A DNA stretch of 64,000 nucleotides from Angiostrongylus vasorum (lineage: Eukaryota; Nematoda; Chromadorea; Rhabditida; Metastrongylidae), in assembly GCA_018806985.1 (NCBI GenBank), contig JADANN010000018.1:2921001-2985000 (forward strand), written 5' to 3'. Shown piece after piece: positions 44,700-55,407 of the stretch (positions within the stretch are counted from its first letter, which is position 1; each line of letters begins with the position of its first letter). The position numbers and the translations under genes were made by a program. Under the pieces are notes generated by a model, which did not search any database, had not been told where the DNA came from, and worked only from the letters and a program-made list of their open reading frames with translations.

Positions 44700-46400
44700 C
44701 CCAACAGGTCTACGACTGATTCTTTCGGATTATAGCTTTAACTCCATTCTAACTTTATTTCAATGCATGCATGAATCATTATATTAATCCTACACCACCG
44801 ATGCTGTTTTTTATGCATAGAAACGTTCAAAATCACTAAAAAAAAATTCGTTCTTTGCATTAGTGGCTCACAAAAAGAAACATGCCAATAAAGAGGAAAA
44901 CCTGCAACGGTGTTAATATTTTAATTGTATTCGTCTTATAGCAACTTTAACTACTACCTGTAATTATTCGTGACCCGTCTAAAGCCTTATCGTTGCGAGG
45001 TGGATATGGCTAGCTTGAAATGGGCGAGCACTAGTGTGCAGTCCTTCCACAACTTGGAGATGACCAACGTGGTCTCTCGACTAAGTAACTACAGATCTCT
45101 TGCATCTGTGAACAACAGATATTTCCCATCTCCTGGATACTGAAGACAGGAAGGACTCGCTTACAAGGTCGGAACTACTGTAGTTTTTCTTCTAAAAGAG
45201 TTGCAGTTGGGATGCAGATCCTCTCACAGCACGCTCCAAATATAACTGAATTATGGGCTCAATGGGAAAAAAAATGGAGATTGTTTAGCATTTAGGCATC
45301 AACAAGGGGCGGCATAATGTATGCACGTCGGTATTGATCAGCTGTTTTTAAACCCTTCATTGGTGGCAGCTTTGACGAAGGAAGTTGTTATATTTTCTTT
45401 TGAATAACGCCATGGCATGGCGCTCAATATGAACTTCATTGCTGCACAAAATCCCTGAATGGGCATCGGTACGCATGTGCTACCTTTCCGGTGTTCAGGA
45501 AGTAGATTTCGAAACTGTCGCACGCAGTTCTCGCGACAGCGAAAGTTCTCCTTCCTAGTTTTTCTGAAATTGCTCCGCCTTACCGCAAAAGAGCGATTTT
45601 CTCAGATTGGCTCACGAAACGTACTTTCTTTAAGAAAAACGTTTTGGACAGTAATAGGACTGCTTAACATTCGATGTGGAAAGAGGATTGCACAAAAATT
45701 CGCACTCCGCTAATTGATGACGTGAACATGAAACGCTCCAGAGAATGTGAGAATGCTTGCCTGCTCGGTCTAGACGGAAACCATGCCTCTCGAAATGTTT
45801 CAATAAGCACCAATCAATCAGTGGCGAAAAATGCGTATTGGAAAGCTCTTATAATAGAACTGCTATATTTTAGGTTCGGCTTCTGCTGCTTGAAGATTTT
45901 TCTCTTCGTTCTGTATGTCCTGGTCAATTCAGTTCTCCATGAAATTCTGAGATTGTCATCCAAGGACGTTCCTTCGTGGTATGGCGAAAATCTGTTGGTC
46001 CCAGACGAATCTAGTAGCAATTTCCCAGCCCTTAAGAAATAAGAGATGCGGTGGGACCTGGACAAGATCGACGGGGGCGCCTTGCTCATTACTATTTCGC
46101 TAAGTTCTCTGCCGAATCTCAAGTTAATACTTATGTTACTTTATAATATAGCATTTGTCGTTTCTTCACGACAGTATAATCATGACGCTTTTTTTTATTG
46201 TATGATTGTGAGAAATCGACAAAGATTGTGAGATTTCGCACTGGCGACATCAAAGAAATAACTTTTTGACGTCGAGCATTTTCATGCATTGGTGGAACAA
46301 ATTCGTACGTGGTTCCTTGCATGCGACAATATAGTCTCACTGTTCTACGCCAGAACGACGGTAAATAAATAGGCCGATGAAAGATAAACAGCCATGTAAA
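44700..46400. other. Intergenic region without a firm gene
   Basis: A plus-strand frame at 45674-46042 and overlapping minus-strand frames are open, but they show no exon borders and no family motif. Confidence 0.35.
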
Positions 46401-46405
46401 TAATC

Positions 46406-46700
46406 TCATTCCAAGAACGATCTAGCGTAATCGGAGTCGCATAGTTGGGTCCATCGTAATAAATAGTCGTAATCACTCCTCAATGGTTTTCCGCCTGACG
46501 AGAGAGGAAATGTTTCCAAGTGGCGAAGTGAAGCGCGTAGCTGAAATGCACTGAATGGGTCACTGAAACTAAGAGCGAGTTCGAAATTTTCTTGGAAGAA
46601 CTGTTAAGGATAAGCCTGGACTAGAAACCGCAGTTGTTCTGGAAGAAGTTTAGCTGCATGGTGATAAATCTTCACATGGTTGGCGACTACCTGCAGTGAT
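46406..46700 (-). pseudogene. Decayed coding region of unknown family
   Basis: The minus strand reads VVANHVKIYHHAAKLLPEQL, RFLVQAYP, an in-frame TAA, then QFFQENFELALSFSDPFSAF, LRHLETFPLSSGGKPLRS, and DYDYLLRWTQLCDSDYARSF before TGA at 46406. Amino-acid usage is that of a real globular protein, and the frame is shared on both sides of the TAA. An acceptor-like ccttaacag follows the TAA, so the second half could instead be a genuine terminal exon (46406-46600). I cannot assign a family; a domesticated or transposon-derived sequence is possible. Confidence 0.4.
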
Positions 46701-46909
46701 CGACGACCTCAAAACTCTTCAAAACAATCATCTGGGTAGCACAAAGGAAGAATTTTGTCGGAATTTTTTGGTCATTTGGAGGTTTTCCTCCATTATCTGG
46801 AATGCGGAAAATCCAGGTATCCATAGATCTTTCGTGTGTGACACGATGACGCTATTCCTAGACAGCGAAAGTAGTTACAAAGGAATTCTTTCTATAAAAT
46901 AGAAGAGGT

Positions 46910-47980
46910 GCACATCGTCCACACATGCATGAAACGGCATAAAGAAAAATGCATGACGAGCCTCAGGCAACCATAAAGTGCAAGCCACTAGTTATTGGAT
47001 GGGAGAGAAGTCTAGGAATTATTTGCTTTGGAAAGAGATAATTGGTCGCGGAATACATTTCCAGTCTACTTGTCTAATCTAGCCTCCGTATATTCCAGAA
47101 ACTAGCTGGAAAGCTAAGCAAACCTTCCGGATACCAGAGCAGATGCTAAAGAGATCGGTTTAGTGTTGAAAGGACAGTGAACTAGGGCACACTGCTCGAA
47201 AACAGCAACAGCCTAGGTGCTATTATGCGTAATAGCTTGCTTGATGGCTCATACGCCTCCAGTTGGCAACTTATAGACGACTTGAAGAGCTGAAGCTGGC
47301 CGATAGTTGTCGGATCAACAAGAGTTGTTGTGATTGCACTACGGTCTGTCGAGGACCTAACATTCTAAGAACTACAAGTTCCAGTGATTAAGTGGACGTC
47401 GATTGAAGGCTTCATCAATGAGATTATGCTGTTTTTACTTAATCAGCTCTCGGATCGAACATCATCGTGTGCACTGCAGCGTACTTGATTTGGAAATATC
47501 TTTACATTTGAGGAAATCACATTACTATGACTTGGCAAAGCATTGGGAATTCTCAATTTCCTTGTCCTTTTCGACGCCTCTAACTAGCACCTCAAGGCGG
47601 TGTGACCTACCTCATCTCACATGCGTATACGCTTCATATCTGGATTCTTGAATTTCACGTCATTTCTACGATAACCAGTTGAATTGATCACTTCAGCTTA
47701 GTTGAGGAAATTTCAGAAAACAAATTTAGTTGGTATTCACTGCACTAATCCCTTCAAGAAGTACTTTAATACTTGTAGCAAATCCCAGGACCGACTTTCT
47801 ATTAACATCGGCATTGATCCATAAATCACTACTTTCTTGAAAAAGCAAACACGAGGTTGTTATTACAATATTTATTTACAACAACTGATTTTACGACGAC
47901 TTTGCCTCTTAATAAGTCAGAAGATCGACTTTCTATGAAGCTCGGCATAAACAATCGATACATCTATACACATGTCCTCG
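46910..47980. other. Region without assigned features; end with a partial repeat
   Basis: 47760-47960 shares cccaggaccgactttctatt, ttaacatcggcatt-type text and an internal second copy (gatcgactttctatgaagct) with 10830-10870 and 63090-63160, so it is a further dispersed repeat. The rest is unassigned. Confidence 0.35.
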
Positions 47981-47984
47981 CAGG

Positions 47985-48262
47985 GGTACCAGTGGCGCAG
48001 TGGTTGGAGGCGGCTTGCAATACACATGCGATCGATTCCCGCGTCCTTAGCCCAGGAAGACTTCCTTCCCTTCGGGTTCGGAGAATTGGTGCCAGATTTC
48101 TCTGGGAGGATAGCAGCACTTGCTTGATACATTGATAGGCCACCGCGAGTCATTGTAAAGGCCAGATGTGCACTCAATCTCCTCCAAAAGATGTTTAATG
48201 AAGTCGAATGCATGGCGCATATTTTAGGGATTGATCAACGCTGAGAGCTTAATGCTTTTTAT
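47985..48262 (+). mobile_element. SINE family A
   Basis: Head agtggcgcagtggttggagg, B-box-like gcgatcgattcccgcg, the body to attgatcaacgctgagagct. Confidence 0.75.
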
Positions 48263-48338
48263 GTTTTTTACCTGCATTTGTTGAGCTTATGCGAAGCTGG
48301 TACAACTTGTAGTTGTTATTCTCACTGTTGTTGTTCGA

Positions 48339-48375
48339 TGGCTGATGTTTCCGTTATTTCGCCTTTCTCAGAGCC
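48339..48375 (-). ncRNA. Hammerhead-like motif with perfect helix I arms
   Basis: GGCT, CTGAGAA, AGGCGAAATAACG, GAAA, CATC, AGCC. GGCT and AGCC are fully complementary. Core base G8 is A and stem II is weak. A PLE fragment lies next to it on the expected side. Confidence 0.45.
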
Positions 48376-48379
48376 TAGG

Positions 48380-48740
48380 TGCATTTTATGTAAGAACAGC
48401 CTTTATAATTTGGTGAGAAATCTATAATATTAGTGAAGACCTAACATATAAATAGACGCCAATTTATTAAAAACCACTCACAGTGCTGTTGCGTGTGGGA
48501 CCACCTGTGTGTTATTCGCTTCAGATAACGAGCGGGATTCACACAGGTCAGGAAACCAGTTTAAAATAAGGCGTCAGGTCATGTGTGAAAGTCAGGCATT
48601 CATTCTTCTAGACCATCTCTGGACTTCTGAAATCTATCCAGAACCCCCCCAAGAGTTGCGCGTTGGTTTTTGAACGCGTTGATTCAAATTGATTTTCTGA
48701 TCTAGGTGGTTCTCACTCGTCATCCTACGTGAATAACACA
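48380..48740 (-). mobile_element. Penelope-like element 3' debris
   Basis: 48600-48680 (ggacttctgaaatctatcca ... agttgcgcgttggtttttg) follows on the minus strand the distal GIY-YIG part of the 11-kb copy. Heavily decayed. Confidence 0.4.
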
Positions 48741-48814
48741 CCGGTGGTCCTACTCTCAACAGCATGGTGAGTAGTTTTTGAACAGATTTTCGCCAGACGC
48801 GAAGTTGGTATAAA

Positions 48815-49085
48815 GGATAAAAGGATAAAGCATCAATCCCTGAGAGATGCGCCATGCATTGGACTTCATTATTAAGTATCGTTGGAGGTGATTGAATGCA
48901 TATCTAGCCTTTACAGTGACTCGCGGTGGCCCACCGATGTATCGAGCCAGTGCTGCTATCCTGCCAGACAAGCCTGGTACCAATTTGCCCTCCCCGGAAG
49001 GATGGAATGCTTGGTGAGCCATGGGTACGGGGATCGATTCCACATGTGTCGCAGTGGCGCCTCCAATCAGTGCGCCACACGCGCC
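48815..49085 (-). mobile_element. SINE family A
   Basis: Minus-strand copy with a double tail (aaaggataaaaggataaag) and head ggcgcgtgtggcgcactgat. Confidence 0.75.
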
Positions 49086-49219
49086 GTTTTCGGTAGTTCA
49101 TGGGAACATTAATATATAGGTTTTGTCTCCTTTAGCATGGAAAGGTCTAACTGTCATGCAATCTGCTTGGCCAAATTCATAACTTCAACAGATGAAATTT
49201 ATTGCGCAAATTTCATTCG

Positions 49220-49440
49220 TATAATAAACAGTTCGTTTTAAACAGTCGCCCTTTTGTTCACTACGAATCCTCCCGTTATTTATGGAGAACAGCTACAAAG
49301 TTTTACATTGGTGAGGAACGTTTCTGGGTCAGATCAAAAAATCAGCCTGAGGTATGGCGCCAAGTCGAGCGTGCTCCAAAACACCAATTGGGGTTCATTT
49401 TTAGAATTTTTGATTTCTTCGGGAATTGAGCAGTCAAACT
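49220..49440 (-). mobile_element. Penelope-like element 3' debris
   Basis: ctgggtcagatcaaaaaatc and cctgaggtatggcgccaag match 10430-10470 (ctgggtcacgtcaaaaattc, cctgaagtgtggtgcgag), placing it in the PLE 3' part. Confidence 0.45.
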
Positions 49441-49507
49441 ATGATTGAAATACCCCCGAACACTCTAAAACTCTAGCTAGTTCGTCAGTTTTTGTATTAG
49501 TTTCTAT

Positions 49508-49785
49508 ATAAAGGATAAAGCTCTCGGCGTTCATTAGTTTCTGAGGGAAGCGCCATGCATTCGACTTTATTAGGCATCGTTGGAGGTAACTGAATGCATA
49601 TCTGGCCTTTACAATGATTCGTGGTGGCCTATCGATACATAAAGCCAGTGCTGCTATCCTCCCAAACAAATATGGTACCAATTTTCCGAACCCGAAGGGA
49701 TAGAAGGCTTGGTGGGCCATGGGCGCAGGGATCGATTTCACGTGTGTGTTGCAGAACGCCTCCGACCACTGCGCCACACTCGCCC
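49508..49785 (-). mobile_element. SINE family A inserted in PLE debris
   Basis: Complete minus-strand copy; head ggcgagtgtggcgcagtgg on minus. It lies between two PLE pieces (49220-49440 and 49795-50010), so it may have inserted into one. Confidence 0.75.
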
Positions 49786-49794
49786 AAGTCTAGT

Positions 49795-50010
49795 AGTCTC
49801 TGTATGGAACACAAAATTGCGTAATTTATCTTAACGGTAGAGACGGTGATTGCATAGGTTGGGGTGCGGTGTGCCCAATGTCTTGCAATGCTAGTTGTAA
49901 ACCAATACGTCGACGAAGCGGGTAGACAACATCACGTTCCTATAAAAGAGCACCTAGTTGGGAGGTTGAGAGTTAAACAAAACGCTCCATTAGGCGCGCG
50001 TAAGCTATAG
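49795..50010 (+). mobile_element. Penelope-like element fragment (GIY-YIG entry)
   Basis: gtctctgtatggaacacaaa, ttgcgtaatttatcttaacg, gagacggtgattgcatagg and cctataaaagagcacctag are colinear with 12565-12720. Frames are broken. Confidence 0.6.
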
Positions 50011-50078
50011 TAACCGTTCCCAGAATAATTTTTTTTGCATGATTGAGCTGACACAAAGTTGGTAGGGAAACTTTTATT

Positions 50079-50118
50079 CGGCTAACGTTTCGACGTCCTC
50101 GTCCTTTTCAGAGCCGAA
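50079..50118 (-). ncRNA. Hammerhead-like motif with an 8-bp helix I
   Basis: ATTCGGCT, CTGAAAA, stem II GGACGAGGACGTC, GAAA, CGTT, AGCCGAAT. The flanking arms ATTCGGCT and AGCCGAAT are perfectly complementary over eight bases, strong support for the hammerhead fold. Core G8 is A. Confidence 0.55.
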
Positions 50119-50299
50119 TCGATTCGATTCAATGGTCCACAATTTGTAGTGCTCTCAATGTGGTTGCTTTTTGTCGCATCGAATCCACTCCCAATAGAGG
50201 AAGCACTTCTTGGACGGTTATACTTCTACATTTTGCATTTATATTATTTGTTTGTATGTTTTGACAGTAATATCCTATCTTTTATTTGCTACCTATTCT

Positions 50300-50660
50300 T
50301 GTTTTTTTGGCAACAAGATGCTATTTGAACTGCAACCACAACGACGTTGAGATATGGGCAAAACTCGGAACCTCAGGCGGGCTTCGAACTCCAGGTTTCC
50401 ATTTCCAAGAGTTCATATGCAATCCATCACACTAACCGAGGCCCTTACTGATAGCATCGATGGAATAAAAAAATGGGTGAGAGAAAGGCAAAGCAAGGCT
50501 TCAATTGGTGAGACGGATCCACGTGGGCCTTAGGGAAAAAACATGTGTGGATTCGAAGCGAAACACAGCCGTGCTCCAGAGTTATGGTCATGTCTCAGCA
50601 CCCCTGTGGTTATTGTAATAGTATCGAATGAAGTATAACACAAAAGGTTTTGGAGAAAAA
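50300..50660. mobile_element. SINE family B variant with a good tRNA-like head
   Basis: On the minus strand (50340-50450) cggttagtgtgatggattgc and gagttcgaagcccgcctga are A- and B-box-like, followed by gagttttgcccatatctcaa. The right half repeats family B tail features in plus orientation. Confidence 0.55.
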
Positions 50661-51120
50661 ATTATTTCATGTCTCAATAGCTCGATCGCATACAGAATAG
50701 GTTATTTTGCAATCTACTTTTCCGATCTTACTTGAATTATTGAATTGAACTGAATTTTGAAGTCAAATTAAATTTGCTGCTGATAGACTGTTTTTTATGC
50801 ATTTTCGTGATAATACGTGTGCAATGTGAGCAGAACTCAATAAGTCTATTGATTCAACATTTTGAGAGATCTCTATTCATTCAAGACTTAGCCTGCCGTT
50901 AAAGTTTGCACCCCCGACAGTTTTGTACATTTAGAATTCTTGGCTGCCTACAACACCGATCCGTCAGAAGGTCCAGAATAAAGGATCGACGTTATTCCAA
51001 TTGTTACTGATTTCAGAAAAGTGCTAGAATACAATTAGTAATCTTGAAGATTTCTATCTTCGTCGGGAAGACTGATGGATTCAATGAACTCTTTGGTTTT
51101 TGAATGTCTTCTTTCCTGCT
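50660..51120. other. Intergenic, nothing assigned
   Basis: Region downstream of the minus-strand gene that ends at 51123; no repeat or exon seen. Confidence 0.35.
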
Positions 51121-51122
51121 TT

Positions 51123-51903
51123 TCATGACTGACTTTGTTCTGGATGCCAAGTTTTCGATCTGAAGATCACATTTGCTGCTAGAGAATGGGAAAATTCGAA
51201 CACTGAAAATATTGCCGTACCTATCGAAGCAGAGTCAGCGAAGCCTAGTTGCTCATCGAGTTCCTGAAAATGCTAATATTTAGACGAGTGATCTGCCCCT
51301 CTTATATATCTCCTAAAGAATATAGATACATTGCCCTGACAGGTTTTAAAATGTAGTAACAGTGGTTAAATAACTCAATGTTCTACATTGCTAGTAATTT
51401 TTTGTTCAGCAGTGTAACACGCCGAATTACCTTATGAGTTTGAGGTTTCTGGGGGAAGACATCGATGTGAGCTGGACGTTCACTTCTTTCACTCTATAAC
51501 AATTTTATGCTTATCTACAACATGGCAATGGCGGAAAAATTAGAACATCGACATTCCGGGAAGGGTAATAATGTGTTTGATGCCCACTGCAGACACCTGC
51601 GGTCCGGAACCTAGATGTCTCAACATCATTCTGGTTATATTTCACATTTTACCCTGCCATGAAAAAGAGCAAGCAGTAAAAAAGTTGCTACACTGACGGT
51701 TGCCTTATTCCGAATGCTAAACTAAGTAGTAAAAGTAGGTGAATCTTTAAAGTAGTATGAAAGTGAACACTGACTAAGCCTCTGTTGACGAATTTGAAAC
51801 ATTCCAGTTGCTAACTCACGTCTAAGTCTCCAAGCATCGTTGGAACGGAGACAAGTTTAGCAACATGAAGACCGTCAGGACGACAAGTTCGAGGTTCAGG
51901 AGT
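51123..51903 (-). CDS. Unrecognised gene, four-exon 3' end
   Basis: Exons 51903-51820 (TPEPRTCRPDGLHVAKLVSV...GDLD), 51493-51431 (SERSERPAHIDVFPQKPQTH), 51263-51221 (ELDEQLGFADSASI) and 51178-51123 (ANVIFRSKTWHPEQSQS, TGA) join in phases 0, 0 and 1, each with a good acceptor (tcgtag, ttatag, ttttcag, tctctag) and donor (GTGAGT, GTAATT, GTACGG). The Pro/Ser/basic composition suggests a disordered tail. The second-to-first intron holds a SINE B copy. Upstream exons are unknown. It could be the 3' part of the gene at 55408-57076, because that exon's phase-0 donor at 55536 would also fit 51903. No family recognised. Confidence 0.5.
51540..51690 (+). mobile_element. SINE family B, tail part, in an intron
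   Basis: ggaagggtaataatgtg, tgcggtccggaacctagatg and ttttaccctgccatgaaaaa; the head is missing. Confidence 0.6.
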
Positions 51904-51909
51904 CTACGA

Positions 51910-52670
51910 GTGAAATCAATTCGTCCAATTCAATCAATCGTTAAGAAAGACTGTTCTATTAGTTTGGAAGAGTGCTAAACAAGCCCACCGCTGGCATATC
52001 GATATGAAGAAGTAATTCCTCCGTTTTTGGATTCGATTTCGTGTCAGACGATTCTTCCTTATTCGATTTATCTCTATAGCGCTTTTCTTCATTCCGAACC
52101 ACTGTGATTTCCATCCCACTCTAAAACATCCACAGCAGAACTTTCTTTTTACGAAAATGTGCGACGTCACCACTCTTTCGGTTTCGTTAAGAGTTTTAGT
52201 CTTAGTCTAGTCGTAGTCTATGCTAAAATTCATAATAGGTTTTCCACCACTGTGTAACACGAAAGCAGAAAGAGACTCTCAACATGTAAAGACATTTCAA
52301 CGAAACCGTTTTTTTCCTCTCTTGTGAGAACTTAGCATAAAATAAAAGCATAGAACATGTGAATGAAAATCGACTACCTTCATTCATGGTAAAGAGAATT
52401 AATTGTGCATTAGTTAGCTCAGTGGAATACAATTTTTTCGAGTCAGCTGGCAGAACCGATTAGTCAATTGCTCAAAATGCAATGGTGGATTTCGTGTGCT
52501 GACATTATTATACATAGAGATTTAATTACCTAATTTTTAGACTTGTTCTTTCGTAACAACGGAAAGTTTTGCATGACAAATTTACACGATGCAAAGCACT
52601 ATATATTGAGCAAGTGATTATCTGGTTCTGTCGGGTCAGTGCAATCACTGCGTAATACTGAGTTTACTAA
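51910..52670. other. Region without assigned features
   Basis: Open minus-strand frames at 51934-52173 and 52223-52432 are rich in Arg/Phe/Ser, with no borders or motif. No firm gene. Confidence 0.3.
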
Positions 52671-53076
52671 TATAATCTAGCGCATTGGCCGAAAGTGGAA
52701 CTCGTGGAGGCCGCCTGCCAGCCGAGCATTCTATCAGTGGACCTCCAACGTCTTGGCTAATATCCGATCCTCACCGTGATCAAGTACGCGTACGTGATTA
52801 ATCGTAATCTTTCCTTCCTCACTCTACTTCTGATTATCGTTATTGCTCTAACGTATATTAAAAAATGATGAAGGACGTACTGCTAAAATACACCACAGTT
52901 GATCTCTTCTAAGGAAGTCGTTCAGTGGGCTAGAAAAAATTATAAAGAAGTCATGGCTGAATTGTATTACCAACGGTTATCGCTGATCATCTTTTAAACA
53001 TGCGATTTTCGATGTCGTCGAAATCGTTGCGTGGATTTTTCTCATTCCGGAAGCCAGTCACGTTGAATATATCATT

Positions 53077-53233
53077 CTAGCAGTCACGTTCCATTGCACT
53101 TATCAGGGGGCGAATCATCGGCTTTTTGTCATACATGTTGTTGTTACAGTACACTTTGGCAGGTTCATTCTCTCCGGTACAGCTGAGATATAACAACCCC
53201 CAATATTTCCTCTGTTGTATCGCGACCCATTGG
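53077..53233 (-). CDS. Candidate exon of an unrecognised gene
   Basis: After acceptor tttcgttttgcag the minus strand is open for 52 codons: QWVAIQQRKYWGLLYLSC, TGENEPAKVYCNNNMYDKKP, MIRPLISAMERDC, TAG. The composition is protein-like, but the plus strand is also open here, so the strand is a judgement. Neighbouring exons are not linked. Confidence 0.3.
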
Positions 53234-53862
53234 CTGCAAAACGAAATGAGATCTCCACAAAACTTTACGGATCATTTATTGCGTTTGTAAAACTATAAAT
53301 AGCGAAAAATAAGGATTGATCTACATCGAAATTATACTGAACATGTCAACTTGAGGACTTTGCTAGCACTGAAGAAATCCATAGATAGACGGTGCATATC
53401 AGAAAGAGTTACATCACCTAATTCTCCCCACCTTTAGTCTCGGATAGCAAATTCTGCAAGAAATAGATCTGCCAATCATAAAAGGTATTTTACTGTCAAA
53501 AGCAACGACGACAAAGGAAATTCAATGGAAGACAATAACGCTATACGCTTCGTGGCAGGAGGCGTTTCGTGAGCGCCTAGTAGAGCGAGTAGATTAGTCC
53601 CTTCACAAACTCATTCAAGATATAATACTCATCAGACAGCGATGGCATAGTTTGTAAAAAATAGTTCTATCCCTTCATAGAAAAGTGAATAGACAGAAAA
53701 TAAAAGCTAAGACATTACGACTTGAAACAGATCATAGGCGAAATTAAGTGAATGCTGGTTGGCTTCGATCTATCAAATGGAAGAAAAGTGCTATAGACGA
53801 ATTCCACAAAGGTATTACTTAAAATAAATTTCTTTGCTGAATATCCTTTAATACTTAGGAGA

Positions 53863-54150
53863 ATAAAAGGATAAGAAGATAAAGCTGTCGGCGTTGATCA
53901 ATCCCTGAGGTATGCGCCATGCATTCGGCTTCATTAAGCATCGTTTGGAGGTGATTGGAGGCATATCAGCCTTTACAGTGACTCGCGGTGGCCTACTGAT
54001 GTATCGTGGCCGTGTTGCTATCCTCCCAGACAAGTCTGCTACCAATTTACTGACCCCGGAGGGATGGAAGGTTTAGTGAACCATGGGCGAGGGGATCGAT
54101 TCCACATGTGTGTTGCAAGGCTCCTCCGACCACTGCGGCACACGCGCCCT
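53863..54150 (-). mobile_element. SINE family A
   Basis: Complete minus-strand copy with the tail ataaaaggataagaagataa and head gggcgcgtgtgccgcagtgg on minus. Confidence 0.75.
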
Positions 54151-54159
54151 TAGCAGAAT

Positions 54160-55400
54160 CATCGTCAACAAATGCTGCACTTACTTATATCGAGATCGAG
54201 TATTCAACGTACGCAGTGTTATATCGCTAAATCTATAACGGTGGAAACGAACACTCTGGGAATTTCTAATAATCTCAATCGAAATCATGAAGCGGATGGA
54301 AAAATTTTATTCCAGGCCCATCTCCTCCACCCGACTCTGCCATTTGTGTCTTGGAAAATCTGGGCTTTGCTAAGCGTACTTCCGAGAAGAATCGTGGATC
54401 TAACTTTCGAAGCGACCTACATGCGCTAGTGACCACAGATGCTAAAATATTGACGAACTGAATTCTAAAAAATACTAGGCAAATAAAGAAACATTAACCT
54501 ACTGGATGACCGAATTTATCACCGCGATTCATCAAGAAGAGTAAAAAAGAATCTCTTTCCAAACATATATCATAGATAATCCGTCAAACAACAGGAGGCA
54601 AGAGTGGAGAAGATTTTCACATCTGCTTTGTATACTCGATCATCTACGAGTCCACAGACGATGTAAGCGATAGAAGGATATGATGCGAAAGAAAGAATGT
54701 AGCACCTTCTATTAACGAATGAACTGGTGAGAAAAAAACCGATTCAGAAATTTCTGTCGTGATCAATGCTGTGGGGTAAAATGAAGTCACTATTTTGCAC
54801 TATCCACCCGTTGTTGCTAAAGTTGTTTTAAACCCTCCACTTTTGAGAATTAGGAGAAGTAAAGAGCTTTTCGAAACATCTCATTGAACCTTTTTGGTTC
54901 GGACGCATTCGGTGCTTATGTGGTTACTTTGTGTTATCTGATGGTATTGGAGAGAAGACGTGATTTCGATCTTAGACAACCTCATATGAACTAAAAAAGA
55001 AAGTGCGAAACATAGAACTTTCATGCTAGTTTTGTTCGCCTGCACTCTGGTAAACTAAGGAAGAAGTAATTTCAGTAAATTTGTTTTATCAAATCATTCA
55101 TATGTGACGTTATGCAATCTTCTTAGTATACTGCTGAAGAATAGCGTTGACAAGGTTGTCATCCTTATGGAGCGTTGGAAGTCATGCCTTGCTGGAGATC
55201 GGACTGAGGATTTGAGAGCGGACGTCGTGTTCGGAATCAAACGATGTGGTGGCAAGAGTGTGTCTTAGAGATTAATAGATGTATAAAGGCACAGTAAGAC
55301 TGTTCCATACCCAACCTTTCATTTTTTGCAGTGAAAGTGTTAGTGGGTATATAAAATGTAAAGCTTTATCAAGTTCCTGGTAATGAAAAGAAAACAGTAT
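54160..55400. other. Region with only weak exon candidates
   Basis: 54315-54464 (+) follows attttattccag and is open to a TGA with AATAAA close behind (aaataaag near 54481), but the minus strand is open too. Nothing else is assigned. Confidence 0.3.
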
Positions 55401-55407
55401 TATTTCC

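Noticed and set aside
45674..46042. 122-codon plus-strand frame
   Set aside because: It overlaps an equally open minus-strand frame (45814-46122) and has no motif or splice signals; likely chance.
54172..54429. 85-codon plus-strand frame
   Set aside because: It starts within the edge of a SINE-rich region and has a less protein-like composition than the other frame over the same bases; kept only as an uncertain region.
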